Shown here piece after piece: positions 39,590-52,944 of a stretch of DNA of 64,000 nucleotides. The notes under the pieces are model-generated. The model did no database searches. It worked only from the letters and a program-made list of their open reading frames with translations, and was not told the DNA's origin. Location: the NCBI GenBank assembly GCA_033026295.1, contig CM065169.1, positions 9,282,462 through 9,346,461 of the forward strand, read 5' to 3'. The first letter of the stretch is position 1; each line of letters starts with the position of its first letter. A program made the position numbers and the translations under genes. The stretch comes from Channa striata. Taxonomy: Eukaryota; Chordata; Actinopteri; Anabantiformes; Channidae.

Positions 39590-39595
39590 ATTAAA
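39590..39595 (+). terminator. candidate mcm10 poly(A) signal
   Basis: ATTAAA, the common variant signal, about 200 bases after the mcm10 stop. No canonical AATAAA lies nearer. Confidence 0.4.
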
Positions 39596-40002
39596 GTAAC
39601 GATTTGCTACATTTCATGCGAGATGCCGGGTTTCCACTCAGTTTGAACTTCTTAACACACAAGGGGGTAAAAAAGATTCTGCTTCCTCAACTTAAAAATA
39701 GCATCACACAACATTAAGGCTGTATGTGCAGCTCAGGTTTGCAGTAACATGAGACTTAGAACTCTGGTACTTTTAAGTATTAATCTGAAATTGTAAGGAA
39801 GAAAGCTACAAAAAAATTACAGTGAAGCAGGCATAATGCCAGTGATCACAGCAGCACTACACAGTAACAGTAGCTACTCACATTAAGTTTTGGCGCATAT
39901 TTCAACTGGAAAATATTTGGAACAAGTTGCTATAAGCTGTAAATTGTATGACTGCTTGCAGTACTGTAGGCCTGATTAATCTCTTTCAATGGGGACGTGG
40001 TG

Positions 40003-40031
40003 TTATATTGGAATATTTAATTCCAATATAA
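40003..40031. repeat. perfect 12-bp inverted repeat
   Basis: TTATATTGGAAT at 40003-40014, a 5-base loop, then its exact reverse complement at 40020-40031. It lies just beyond the presumed mcm10 3' end. Confidence 0.85.
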
Positions 40032-40726
40032 TCTTTATTTTATTTAGTTTATTTCAGTGTGGTGATATTTCTCCATAGTAAATGTACAAACATAACGCTA
40101 CCTGGAAAAATGATATGGCCCTCTGCTGTTTTCTCTGGCTGAATGGAATGAAAAGACATTTCTTCAGATGTGGTGGTGCTGGTGGTTGGATGGGGATCGA
40201 TATTAACTATGAACAGACATAAAGTTTCTCCACTCACAAAATGAGAAACAGATTGAGGACAGTTTGGAAGATGTGGTTATCAGCACAGCTGAATAAGCAT
40301 ACATTAGATGTTCATCATAGCTGCATTTTCATACCTTTAGGTATTCTGGGAAATGTAGGAACTCAGCCAAGTTTAAAGATAAAGTGGATTTGCTCATATA
40401 GAAACACCAGTAGCAACTTCTTGCATTACTGCCTTTAGGAAAGTCGTTAGCAGTTGGATAATGGGTTCAGAGGGTCAGAACCAGTTTCCCGTATCAGAAC
40501 ACAGACGTCTCCTAACACGCTCCATGTGTTGGCGCAATAAATGCTGAGACCCGGTGGCACTCGCTCAAGTCTCCAAGCCAGCCCTCACAGCCTGACACAG
40601 GAAAGGAAGAATCACAGGACAGAGAGAAAGGAAAGTGTCTGGATGTGATGCTGTGTGATTAGCGAGCACCACAGCACGTGATTCTGAGGGTTTCGTTTGT
40701 GCTCAGTCATCGTCACCTTTGCTGCT

Positions 40727-40770
40727 TTCCTTTCCTCTCCTTTCCTCTCCTTTCCTCCTCCTCCTCCTCT
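40727..40770. repeat. pyrimidine-rich (TTTCCTCTCC)n / (CTC)n repeat
   Basis: Tandem ten-base units of C and T followed by a CTC run, with no purine for about 40 bases. It lies beyond the ucma 3' end. Confidence 0.8.
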
Positions 40771-41287
40771 TTGCCTAGTTTGTGTCTAATATTTCCAGTC
40801 TGGCATGTGGAATTCATTTTAGCCTGATGACTTCTGCAGCTCACCTCAGCTTCTCCTTTATTCCATAACCCCCCTCCTTCTTTTGACATACTGCAAATAC
40901 CAGACAGTGCAAGTAGTGTGAGGTACAATACACGAGTGGACCGAGATTCAAGAAAATCACCTTTATTTCTCACTTCGACTCAGCAAAAATAAAACTACAC
41001 TCCTCTACAGGCGAAACAAGATAGTTGTTAAAGTAAGAGGTGGATTTATTGCTCTTCATGCTCCAGGCTGACATAGAACACTGGATGTGCATGTATGTAC
41101 AGATAAAAAGCTGTAAAAACAAGCATGCAAAACAAGTAGCTTCCAAATAGTATAAAGTTTAGCTTATAATAACAAAAACTGTACTTTGAATACATTTTAC
41201 AGTTTGACTTGGAGACACATATCTTAAAATATCAAGAATCGGGTTTGGTATAGAATGAAGGTCATGGCGGCGCTTCAGTGAGAGGCC

Positions 41288-44200
41288 TCAGTGGAACCAG
41301 TTGTGGCGAGGATAGAGTCCGTCGTAGTGAAACTCTCGCAACTGCTCGCTCGTCTCCCTTGATCTCTCAGTTTGCTCTGTGCATAAAAAACATTGATAAA
41401 TGTTTGAAAATTATCACATGAATAATTTATGTGCAAGAGGTCCATCATTTCAGTAGGCGAGTTACTGTACATACTTCAAAAATACAGCAACTGCTGTCAT
41501 TCAAACAATACAATTATCCTTTCTTTGGTTTAGTAATGCAGTTTTTATTCCACAAATGTAAAAGAAAAAAAAAACAATAATTGTTGCATGTGCAAAAGTC
41601 TGGGCATATCACAGCTACTGTCCCACACAAACTAAGAGCCTGTTCTTAATTTAGAGATTTTCACCCACTCTTCCTGAAGACACATTCAACCTCTGAGATA
41701 TTTTTAAGCTGACTTGCACACACAGCGTGTTTTTTAGACCTACCCACATATTTTCAATCGCGTTCAACCCAGGGAGACTGTGAGAGTCATTTTAAAAGCC
41801 TCGGCTTGTGTTTCTTAAAGTAGTTCACTTTGGCTGTTTGGGATCATTGTGTTTTTGTAAAAACCAGTGTCTCTCTTCTATTTCTGAACTCACTGCAGGG
41901 TGGATGGATTAGCATTCAGAACTGAGTGATAGTATTTTAACGCAATCCATTCTTCGTTTCCTGTGCCACTGGCTGCTGCACAATCCCAAAAATAATATTT
42001 CCACTCATGACAAGCCCTTCTTTGTTAACTGTGGCTTAAAAGATCGATTTCATCTTTTCACTTTGCATATTTCAGATGTCAGCTCAATTATCATCAAACG
42101 CCACAGTTCTTCACATGTTATTAAGACATCTGCACCAAACCACTGACAAAATTGTAATTACTGGCATCTGTCTACATAATGACCAAAAAAGGGCATCAGG
42201 TAATTAACATGGAAGAATGCAGACATGCCTTCACTCTAAATGACAGAAGGTATTTGTGCTTCTCCACTTGTACTGACAAGCAATAAAAAGAACCAACAAC
42301 CCAGAAACATGCAAAAGAAGAGTTTTGACATTTATGCTGTTATGAAATATGACCAATGACCCAGTTTCTGTGTTCCATGATCTGCTAGAGATCTTTTTGT
42401 TTTCCTTTAACATCTCATTCACTCAAACCACCCAAAACACTGTGAATGTGACATTAAAAAAGTAGTCACATCTTTATGGTTAGCAGTTCTTAGTTTAGAA
42501 ACTGTCACTGCGACTATATTACGCTGGCCAGACAACCGCAGGGAAGATTGTCAGCTTGGGGTCGACCGCAAATTGACACTTGGATGTGGTGTGGAGTCTC
42601 AGGCACGCTGCTGTGGTCCACAGACTCGTGGTGCTGAGGGGTTCATTCAACATTCAAACTAAGACTCTCGCTCGTCTCATTGGGTTTTCCCTGAGACTCA
42701 ATTTCAGGTATTCTATGTTTGTATTTTCAGGAGTTAATGGATGATCATTTCCTAATTTCTGCTTGTGCACCGAGGCCTTACCGTCACGATCCTCCTCAAG
42801 GTAGTTCTCGTACTCGTTTCTTTGCTCCTCGTTGTACTCCCTTCTCCGCTCACTGGCGGAAATCTTCAACCTCTGCTCAGCTGTGGAGAGACGAAGGAAA
42901 AGAGATTCACATGGCACCACAACAATGTTGTTCGCTTGCAAACACATCGATGGAGCAGGCGCTGCCATTAATGAAGAACCTTTGTTACTTTAGAGTCGCC
43001 TAATAAACTGGCCGCTCCACAGCTTTGGTCTCGACTGAAATGGCTCACATTCATGGTCCCCAGTGGATGAAACCACCTTGGTTGGGTGATCCCTTGACTC
43101 CACTTCCACTAGCACCACCCTGAGGTTGTTATTTGTGATTTGAACAAGTCTTGCATGTTTTTGATGGGCCACTCTGGGCCTGGGGTCACTCTAGGTCACC
43201 CTCAGGATGAGAACGTTGGTGTTCTTTACCATTATCGCAATATTGGTTTATGAATTGCAAAGCATGATGTTAACCTTTAGTTCACAGAATGGCTCTGCCT
43301 GCTCACAGACCTTTAGATCTGATAACACGTTTATGTGATGACCGCGAGCGGTTGAATTCTGTTACTGTAGAAACGTGTTCAGACATGCACACCTCCCTGT
43401 CACGACTCTCACTAGGACCTGTGTTGCCCTGGTTACCGTGACTCGATCCGCCTCGTTTCTCTCCTGATTAGCCTTATTCATCTCACTTTCTGTCTGCTCT
43501 TGTTAAGCTCTGTTAACCTGCTCATCTCTGCCAGATCGTCTTCGAGTCCGCCCGAGCCTTTTTTCTGTCCGTCCTTTACCTACATATTTATCTTTATCTT
43601 CCACTACCTTCTCACCTCGCCTCTTTTTCAGGGTCCCCACCACTTTATGATGCCCCCGCTGTCCTGCTCCCTCGCTGTGCAAAACCAAACACCCCCACCC
43701 ATGCAGGTACACGGCAGCTACTGCTTCTAAATTTCCCTCAATTTAACTTGAATCACAGCTGCATCATTAACACACAGATTACATCACAACATTCTGGGTG
43801 AAATGTCAAACGTTTTCCACTGTGCAAATGGAATTTTACTCCAAATACTTTCTGAATATTGCTCACATCAGCCTTATGCCAACTTCACATGTAAAAGTGC
43901 CTGTAAACTAGTTTTTGCACTGCCACATTTCCACCCTGTCTTTATTTTAATGCTGCAGATAGCCCCAGTTATATCTGCACACATCAGGGGCAACGGGGCT
44001 TCAGTGTCAGTTTGGGGACAACCATTCTACTCATTGATCACCCGTTTTACTTGAAAAAACTAGAACTAAATGTATTTAGACTATTTAATAAATTAGTTTA
44101 TGCTGCACTCTACTCTCTATGTTTTGTGAAAATAAACACACAATCAAATTACTTAATTATGCAAAAATCAGTTTCCACTGATCTGTTAGCCACCACTTTA

Positions 44201-46989
44201 GTCCAGAGGGAAACATCATTACAACATGGGTTGGTAAGTTCTGTTCAGGCATTCTTGGTCTCCAGAGGGTGAATAGAACTTCCTCTTACATCTCATGAAA
44301 GGTATAATTTCCCTTAGGTCCACCGGTATAGTACTTTAGTTTATGAAATTCCTGCAAAAGTAATAACACTCCCAAAAATTTCTAGGAAACAACTGTCCAT
44401 TCCCAGTTACACAATAAGAGTTAGGAGTTATGACAACTGTGTTTATCTGTATGCACACACATAAATGAAGCAGGTGCTGCCTTTATAGGCTGTAAGGAAA
44501 TTGCACATCCCTCTTTATTGATCCAGTGAATGATCTAATTACGAAAAAATTGGTTGAATCTGATTTGTTTGTCGTCTTTAAACAATGGTGAGCAGCTGAG
44601 TAGTTTCTCCTTTGAGTCTAACACACAGACACAGCTGCTCTCAGAGGTTCTCACGCAGCTGAAAAGGGAGATAATGAAGCTTTTTCCAGGAATTTGAACC
44701 AAGCCCTGTTTAGTTGTCTTATGGGTGGCTGAAATGACCCACACACAGTCTCTGAAAGGGTTTCCAGTAGAAAAGAGATGTATTAACAAAAACAATCTGA
44801 AGGGAAAATATCTGTTATAAAGCAGAGATCTAATCAGATGACGTCAGGTGAAATTTCGCAAGTCTGAACACTTCCATGCTTCTGTCTTTGTTAAAGAAAT
44901 GCACGGATCTGTTTGGAGAATCGGGAAATTGGATTTAAAGATTCAGCTTGATGATAAAGACATGTTTGCAAAGTTGTCCTGAAACACTTTCCATCTGTGC
45001 ACTGGATCATTTCGATTGACTTGTGCTGGCATAGTGTATCATACCAAGGCAGACGGTGGAAGAATGAGCTTATTGTACTGTGAAACTGAGAGAGGGAGAG
45101 CTCCATACTACCCTGTGACTCCTTCTGCAGCCTTCAGCCTGCACGTGTGTGTGTGTGTGTGTGTGAGTGAGTGTGTGTCTCACATTTATGAGCTGCTACT
45201 GTATAGAAAAACACCTGCTTAAGTTTCCACAACTCTCTTTCTGAGTTTTTCTCTTGCAGTCAAACCCTTAAACCATCATCCACAATTTCAGTGTCTACAA
45301 ATCCCACACAGACAAGTCCTCGACATATTTGGCCACATCAACCACTCAGGCAAACCTGGGGCAAATTAAACTCACATAACACGAATGTGAATAAATATGC
45401 TCTCTCATCTCCAGCTTGAACACCACAGACCAAACACTGATTTGCTGCAGACACACAGAAATGACAGCTCTTCCCTCCCTATCGTGGAAAGGAGCCTGAA
45501 AAGAAATGCTGCTTGAATTAAACTTTGCTGTCAGGTGTTGACTTCACCTTTAAAAAATGTGATTCTTCCCTGATGATTTCCACCATTTCACCAAAGTCAT
45601 CCACATTATGAAAACACAGGCCATCTTTGCTTCATCGATCAGCTTTTTAACAAAGACATCCAGCTACATCCAGCCGGATGACAGCTCAAAATAAGCAGCT
45701 TTATGTTCTGTTTGAAGTCACAAAATAACATACGGCGAAGAAGAACTCACCTTGGAGCTCGGCATAGTATCGTACCGAGCGGCGACTGCGGCGTTTGAAG
45801 AAGTTTGAAGCATCGGACTCAGGCATGAAGACTTGCCGAGCTGCTCCTGATGGAGAGAGGTCAGATTTTGAATGTCATAATAAACGTACAGGTGAAGCAG
45901 AAGTTATGTGAAATACTTGGTGGATAGGCGTCACCTTTAGGATCATCTGCTTTTATTTTGTCCTGAACTGCTGCACTTTCCACCAAACTGGAAACTACAG
46001 GCAGAAGGAGGAAAAAACTATTATGTAATATTTTATACTAAATGCATGCAGCACCACAGATGTTCCATGATAACTCTGTGCATCTAAAGAAAATACACAT
46101 CACTAGATGGCAGTTCCTAATGGTTAAAATATAGAATTGCACATTATTACGATTAGTCCTTTAAAAAAATAATTATGGCAAATAAGTAGAATAATCCATA
46201 GTACTGTCTGTCGGATACTGAACAAAGTCATCAGAGTCAGCACAGATTTGTCATTTCTACCTCAGTGCTGTAGTCTGGCACAGCTAACGTGAGATTTCTG
46301 ATGCTCTGTGTTGTTGCAGTTCAGTAATTAGTCTTGGGCTTCAGCTGTCAGAACTCATGGATTCTGTGTGTGTGTGTGTGTGTGTTATGTTCACCATGAA
46401 ATTATGGTTTTTGTTTCACACTCTGAATGAGAGATAAAATGTTTCCTGGGCTTTTATATCTAAACAAATAGATGCTTTTCTTACATGCCTGTCTCACCTC
46501 GGAAAACCTTAATGCAAATATTAAGTTGATAAAGTCTGGGCTGATGTTAACCACTTCATGTACTGACAGGTGGTCAGTTCATTATAAGACAACAGTGTCA
46601 GTTCAAGAATCTAAATCTGCAAATGTATCTAGTAAATAAACTTATGATTAAGTATTTAATTTAACAGTGTAAATAAAAGTAGTGCAGTACTTGAGTAAAT
46701 GTTCTTAGTTACTTGCCACTACTGCAATCAGCATTTATTTTGACAACTGTAGCCACAATTCAGATCACATCCTCATGATGGATATTCATGAGGAAATCTG
46801 AAAAACCAGAATATGTTTAATGACAAAAAACTATCAGAAATAAAACTAGATTTATGTCCATATTAACAAATACCAGCACACAGAAGTCCTTCATACCCTC
46901 TTAATACCTTCTGCCCAGACAAGATACTCACAGGTAAAGATGAGGAGGGTGGTGATGAAAGACAGCACGAAGACTCGAGTCCAGGACAT
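41288..46989 (-). CDS. ucma: unique cartilage matrix-associated protein / Gla-rich protein
   Basis: Secreted vitamin K-dependent Gla protein of cartilage that limits mineralisation. Five exons on the minus strand: 46989-46932, 45994-45935, 45846-45751, 42880-42782 and 41376-41288, all in frame, giving 133 aa (human 138). The signal peptide is MSWTRVFVLSFITTLLIF. A short propeptide ends at the furin-type site FFKRRSRRS (residues 55-63), matching the human FLKRRGKRS region. The mature C-terminal part has about fourteen glutamates, candidates for gamma-carboxylation, in SERRREYNEEQRNEYENYLE and the following exon. It ends in FHYDGLYPRHNWFH. The small phase-1 exons match the known UCMA gene plan. 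The start ATG has an A at -3. Neighbours mcm10 and phyh fit the human order. Confidence 0.96.
41565..42150 (-). mobile_element. decayed Tc1/mariner-type transposon
   Basis: On the minus strand, broken reading frames still show Tc1 transposase landmarks in order: CAAASGTG (about 42000-41970; Tc1 elements have CFSASGTG), then HNDPK (near 41850; catalytic-region motif DNDPKH), then SQSPWVERD followed about five residues later by VGRSKK (Tc1: SQSPDLNPIENLW). Stops and frameshifts interrupt it, and no terminal inverted repeats are recognisable. It lies in ucma intron 4. It is inactive. Confidence 0.75.
45145..45179. repeat. (GT)n microsatellite
   Basis: Interrupted GT/GTGA repeat in ucma intron 3. 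Confidence 0.85.
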
Positions 46990-47047
46990 CTTGAGAGGGA
47001 AAAGCTAAAACTCTACAGGACTTAATGGCACAACTCACAGAACTCAA

Positions 47048-47160
47048 GTGAGAGAAGAGAGGAAGATGAGAGAGAGGGAAGGAAGGAAGGTGGTGGAGGG
47101 GGAGGGGGGTGAGTAGGAGGAGAATGAGGGAGAGAAGGGCTCAAGGAAAGGGAGGGAGGC
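47048..47160. repeat. purine-rich tract upstream of ucma
   Basis: More than 100 bases are almost entirely A and G on the plus strand (pyrimidine on the ucma coding strand). The tract lies 60-170 bases before the ucma start codon, so it falls in the 5' UTR or core promoter. Confidence 0.75.
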
Positions 47161-50100
47161 TGATGATATTTTAAATGGCTCAAAGGAGGAGTGATGGTGC
47201 TGCTGGTGCAAAATGGACCAAACACTAACCAACAGTAACCATTTCCCATCTATTACTGTGATAATCATAGGATTATCTCAGATACTGTTCAGTGTAGGAC
47301 AACATTAGTTTTATCATTTGGATTTTAGAACTGATAGTAGACGAAAATCACATGTCGAGGACACATTGTGCACTGGGACATTGGACAAACTCTCATACCC
47401 ATAAATCCTGCACTTTGATGTCAGGCTTTAGGAAAGAAAGAAAGAAAACCATTTGCCATCTGGAGGTTACAACTATTGCAGTATTCCATTTATTAATGAC
47501 TTATTATTAGGTATTTTAGTAGCGGTGAAAACATAGGGTAGTTGAACTGCTTCAAATGATGTTGACCAATATTCTAACAATCATAAACATTTATTTGGGT
47601 ATATTTTCTGATCACCTGATGATGTAACATGTTAACTCCACACATACAATGAATTAGTAACGAAATGTGCATCACTAGATCCTGACGTAAAGTGTGATTT
47701 CTGAGACTTCTTAAGGATCCCTAATTTTCTGTAGCTTCTGCTCGTCGATTGATAAGATGTCTGGCAAATGCTACGCAGGAAGTTGCAGCGAAAAGAAATT
47801 ATAAAACACAGAATTGCACAGTATCACCATTGTTTGGGCCGTTATCCTGTAACACAATTTGTCCTTAAAATGCAGGATAATTATTAAGTTTTCTAATCAG
47901 TTAAAGTTTGGCCTCCACCAAATTCTTAGGGAAACTTTTAACTGTGTTCAGTAATTAGACGCTTTGAGTGTTTGTTATGTGGTGCTGAGCCGGAAATGCA
48001 CAGAGGGCATTTAGGGAAAACTGCAAGTAAGAATGAACCATGACAGAAATATGGGGCAGCAAAACCCCCCAAAAAAAGAGCTGCATGACGCTAAAGTGCT
48101 CAGTAGAGGTGAGAATCAGGTGATATTTCTATTTGTCAAGAGTGGACACTTTCAAATTTCACATTTGACACAATGCACATTAATTACTTGACTGAAAATA
48201 TAATGAATTGACTTCCATCTGTAGTCCATGAGCATCCATTAATATACAAGACAGTACCTATTCTAAATATAAAGGTTTCTGTTAAAACAGATTAAAAATA
48301 CGTTCTATGCCAGCATTTAAATAAGTTGCATTCATATGAATGATGTGCAGAGAATCCAGTTGTTGTTTTTTTTATATCTATCACAGGAAAGTATTGTCAG
48401 CAACAAAAGCTTTGCACCTCTGTTTTCAATTGTGGGCGAGAAAAAAGGGGCGTCAGGATGGAACATAACCCGAGGAAACAGACGCCCCCCTCACCGCTTT
48501 GGTGACTGCTGCAAAACATTAAGGAATCACAGCAGACCACCTGCAAGCTGGGGACCAAACACTGCCAGCATGTCTTCTGCTTTAAACTAGTCCATCTGCG
48601 ACCACGTTTTCTCCTCAATATTGTCTCCTATAGCTCGCATCTGATGTCAAAGACTGATCCTGGAAGTCAATGGCCCGTTTGTCTCTGCAGACAAAAGAGG
48701 TTCAAACTGTTTTGCTGTATTTTCTTTGAATCATGGCTTAAATTTAAGTTTGCTAATGATGAATGAAATTTACTAAACACTGAAAGGTGAGGTGAGCTGG
48801 AATCCCACACAAAGTATTGTAAAATCACCCACATTATGACACTACGAATAACTAATAATTGTGTGTTTCATTGTCTTTTGAGCATGATTACTTTTCGATA
48901 ATAGCACATTTGCCGGCAGACTGTGTGCAGGTGTGAACATCTTGGAGCTGTACTGGACCCACTCATTATTGTTCCAAATATAAAAAAATGCAAAGCTCTG
49001 CATACTGCACAGACCTGGGCAAAATTATGAACTAATGTGTGCAGTGTCATGAAACGAGTTTCAGCTGCAGGGAAGTGCACTAAGAGACAAGTGGCCTCTT
49101 TGTTAAAAAAACATGTTTGTGACCTTCCTCTCTGACAATACCTGCACGTATCTACTCTGCTACGGATTTTCTAAATGTGGCAGACAACTAAGAAATGCTC
49201 TTTTTAGCTTTGTAAGCGCAGTCATGTGCAATACAAACAGTCTCACCTATGCAGAATAAGATGTTTTTGGGGATTCTGCTTCCAGGGAGCCAGGAAATTG
49301 ATGGACCTCCAACTGAAAATAGTGGCGACCTCTGAGACCATCATGTGAATGTTACTTTACAACTTCAGTGTTAAGGAACCATCAGTACAGCTGGGTTTAA
49401 AAAGTTTGAATTCCCCAACAATAATAACCATGCACATCCAGCTAGTCCAAATGTTCTTTCATCATCAGACGTAACAACAATGGAAAAGGAGTGTATAAAA
49501 AAGTTGCACTCAACTGTTTATGGCATAGCTTGAAGCATTGTTTTTATTTTTTTTCACAATTTTAATTTTGTTTAAGGCTAAAAATGTAGTAAGTTCATTG
49601 ATACTAAAATTCACTGATTTATAACGTCGCGTATAAAAGCTAAACTCAACAATACGTTAAAAATGTGATCATGAGTTTTTGAATTTGGTTTGTTTAGGTT
49701 GATATTGTCTGATTTCCTTCCAACGCGAAGTCACATGGTTCTTATATCAGTCTGTTTATCAGACATGAACCTGTCCTCCTGCTGATCCTCTGGATGACAC
49801 TGAAGGACAGTCGATAAGATTCTGGTCTTTAATGCAAGTTTATGACTTTTTTAATCAAGGTGAACTTTAATTATCTAAATAAATCAACGTATGCTCACAT
49901 ATACAGAGAGTAGATGTAACCCTGCATAAATAATAAACCAATCGTGCCATATTGTCTCTCACTGCACCCTCACTAACTTTTTACAAACATCAACGTTAAT
50001 GTTCAGTATGTTTCACATTGTACATTCATTACTTACTTTAGGTTTTTTACAGAATTTTCAAAGAATTCTAAAAACACATTTTCACTGTTGACTAGCTGAT

Positions 50101-50861
50101 AATTATTATTATAAATTACAGATAGTGGATTGTAAATGTCAATTTGATTAAATCCACAGCTCGCACTCTCATTACTGAAGCAGCCATTTTATTATACATT
50201 TTTTTTACAATTTTACAATAATTATAGAAAGCTCTAAAAGAGAACACCCACTCATCTACAATTAGTAAAATCATATCAATAGACAAAAACAAATCTAAAA
50301 ATTAATGTAAAAGTCAATATAAGGTCAAGGCTTCTGTGGTGATCTACTAGACAAATCCCTCTTTCACTCACATTTCATGCCTCTTCTATCCACAGAGCTT
50401 TCATTATTTACTCATTCTACTTTATCTCTCAATCTCACACAATTGTCATTTTCCTTAATCAACATGCTTGTCAGTCTGAGCAATGAACGGCCCTGAAAGA
50501 ACTCATTTACATGAAATGTGATAGGCTTGCTCTAGCAGAGCAAGGTCTAGAAAATGTGAATATTGATATTTCCTACAAACTGGTTAGCAACTAGCTACAA
50601 CCTAACTTATGTTTTGTGTTTGAATTAGGTTTCTGAGCTTTAGGTTTTATGCTGGAACAACATGCTTATGATATTTTCTAAGGTAGTAAATTAGAAGTTA
50701 CATTCCTCTAGAAATTTGATTGTACCACGACAAAAAACTCCTTCTGTTGTGCTGTGAACGTGCCATGTTGCTTCTTAATATCAGAGCATCATTATTCTTC
50801 CATTTCAGGTAAGTGGCAGGTCACCCTGCAATGAAGGGAAACCTGTTCATCTGTGGTGCTG
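47161..50861. other. ucma-phyh intergenic region
   Basis: AT-rich and without recognisable exons. The right end contains the phyh 3' UTR; a minus-strand AATAAA candidate lies at 50193-50188, about 0.67 kb after the phyh stop. Short open frames near 48336-48618 lack any family resemblance. Confidence 0.55.
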
Positions 50862-52901
50862 TCACAGTGAAGTCCTCACTCCTTGTACTAGACGCCCTCT
50901 GAGAGCCCAAGTGTCCTGTAGGGAGGACAGGTGAAGGATTAGGTCAGAAAAAGGCAAATAATTATCTTTCTTGTAGCATTATTACATGTATAATTTCTAT
51001 ATGGAATTCTTACATTGATGAAAACAGAGGTATCCTGACTTTTAGCCTTTAGCATTATTCTAGATGACCGGGATATTATTTCCCGTACTGCCACTCTGTA
51101 TTGTCTTCAGACCTTGATGAACTCAAAATTTGAAAAGCTTTCTCCTGCTTTCACAGTCTGAGTAGGAATACTTCCTAAATTAGATTGAGGCACGATGGTG
51201 ATTTCAGTAAAATCCCACATTATTGTGCAAATTTATAAGATGCAATGCACAAATAAATCCCAGAAACATGCTGTCTCCAGGACGTATTCAGCCCACAATC
51301 TTCCCAATACAATGTGCTGCCATTCACTTAACATGTTTTGTCTGACTAAACTCATGCTCTCATGTGGGATATTACACTAGCTGGCCACAGGAAGACGTTC
51401 TAAAGTTTTGTCTTTCTCTTTCATTTTAAATAGGGCGGCCAAAACATTAGAACCATCTCTTCCTATAATCCACTCAAGTGCAACTCCACTACCCACTATG
51501 ACCTCAACAATAAACAGAGAGTAGAATTATCACCTTTCTGACAGTTTTAACTTAGTAAAACATTACATTTGTAAAAGCAGAATTCATGGCAGAGCTGCTG
51601 TCTTGGTTTGCATTAGATTGTACAGGTGTTTACAGAAGATGTAAATGTAATTTAAATATAAAGTGTAATGTAAATGTCTGACCTTGAGGGTGATTTGATC
51701 GCCCATAGCGTACTTCTTGTTTGCGATCTCTTTCACCTCTTTCTCAATGTTTTCCTGTGTGGTTCCCTTCACATCAATGTAATAACAATCAGCGCTGGCG
51801 TAGTGGCAGGAGATGGCCTGGAAGCACACACACACACGCACACACACACACGCAATTACACGTATTGTCCTCACATCTCTTGATGTGATTTGCTGTGTGT
51901 AATTCACATAAACAGCAAATGCATTATGGGTAGTGTAGTACCTTGCGGAAGCCCTGAGTCTGGTTCATGCCAGAGCCATGGATAAGCAAGGGGTGGAAGA
52001 AGACGGTGTCCCCCTTCTCCATCTCCAGGTGCACCCTGGGGTGCTGCGGGTTGTAGCCACGCACTCCATGGTACATCTTGTTTACCCCACCCTGAGAACA
52101 GACGCCATGCTGAGCAAGTGCATGTGTGTGCACCACAGGGCAGCTGTGATTCTAGTTTTGTGTATGTACGATTGTGTACCTCCCACTCGGGGTAGTCGTG
52201 CTCCTGCAGCGTGCCAGTGTGCGTTCCCGGCAGGACAACTAAGCAGCCGTTCTGCCTGCTCACTTTCTCCATGGCCGTCCAGGCACAGACGATCCGGTCG
52301 GCCGGTCGGAAAGAGAAGTAATGCAGATCTTGATGCATTGGATGGCGAGAGGTCTTCTTGCCTGAAACAACAGAAACACGAAAGACATAACAATATAATA
52401 ACAATATCAAATCTTTCTTTACAGTGTTTTAATTTCTGAGGTTTTATTACTCCTGCTTTTGAATTGAAAATAGATTAAATTAAACTGAATTAAAGCTACT
52501 CTGTGGAGTTTTGGTTTTTACCATAAATTTATATCAACAAACTAAATACTCAACTGACTGAAGAGTCATTTCCATCTTATCATAATTACTTCCTGACCCA
52601 ATACCTGCATCAGGAGGCTTGTTGATCAGCATTGTGTGCATGGCCATGATGTTTGGTCCAGTGAAACACTCCACATACTTCAGGATCTGACACAGAAAGG
52701 CACAAGTTTTTATTACTTAGTGTTTGGGTTTAAATTATTTAAACTTTAATGTTTTAGTTGCTTATATCACTATTTTAATTTTTTTGCTTGTTTTCTTTAA
52801 CAAACACACAGCTGCAGTAAAACCTGTTAAGCCAAATTATCTGAGTGGGTCAAGTATGTGTATCTAATTAGAAGTGACTTCCTATATATATATATACATA
52901 T

Positions 52902-52944
<43 letters not shown>

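Larger units (their letters stand above)
39596..41287. other. mcm10-ucma convergent intergenic region
   Basis: No coding exon is seen. It contains a perfect hairpin at 40003-40031, a pyrimidine repeat at about 40727-40770, and ucma minus-strand poly(A) candidates (AATAAA at 40967-40962 and 41050-41045). Confidence 0.6.

Noticed and set aside
48336..48618. Overlapping 84- and 73-codon frames in the ucma-phyh spacer
   Set aside because: No family similarity, no splice signals and opposite-strand overlap; chance frames.
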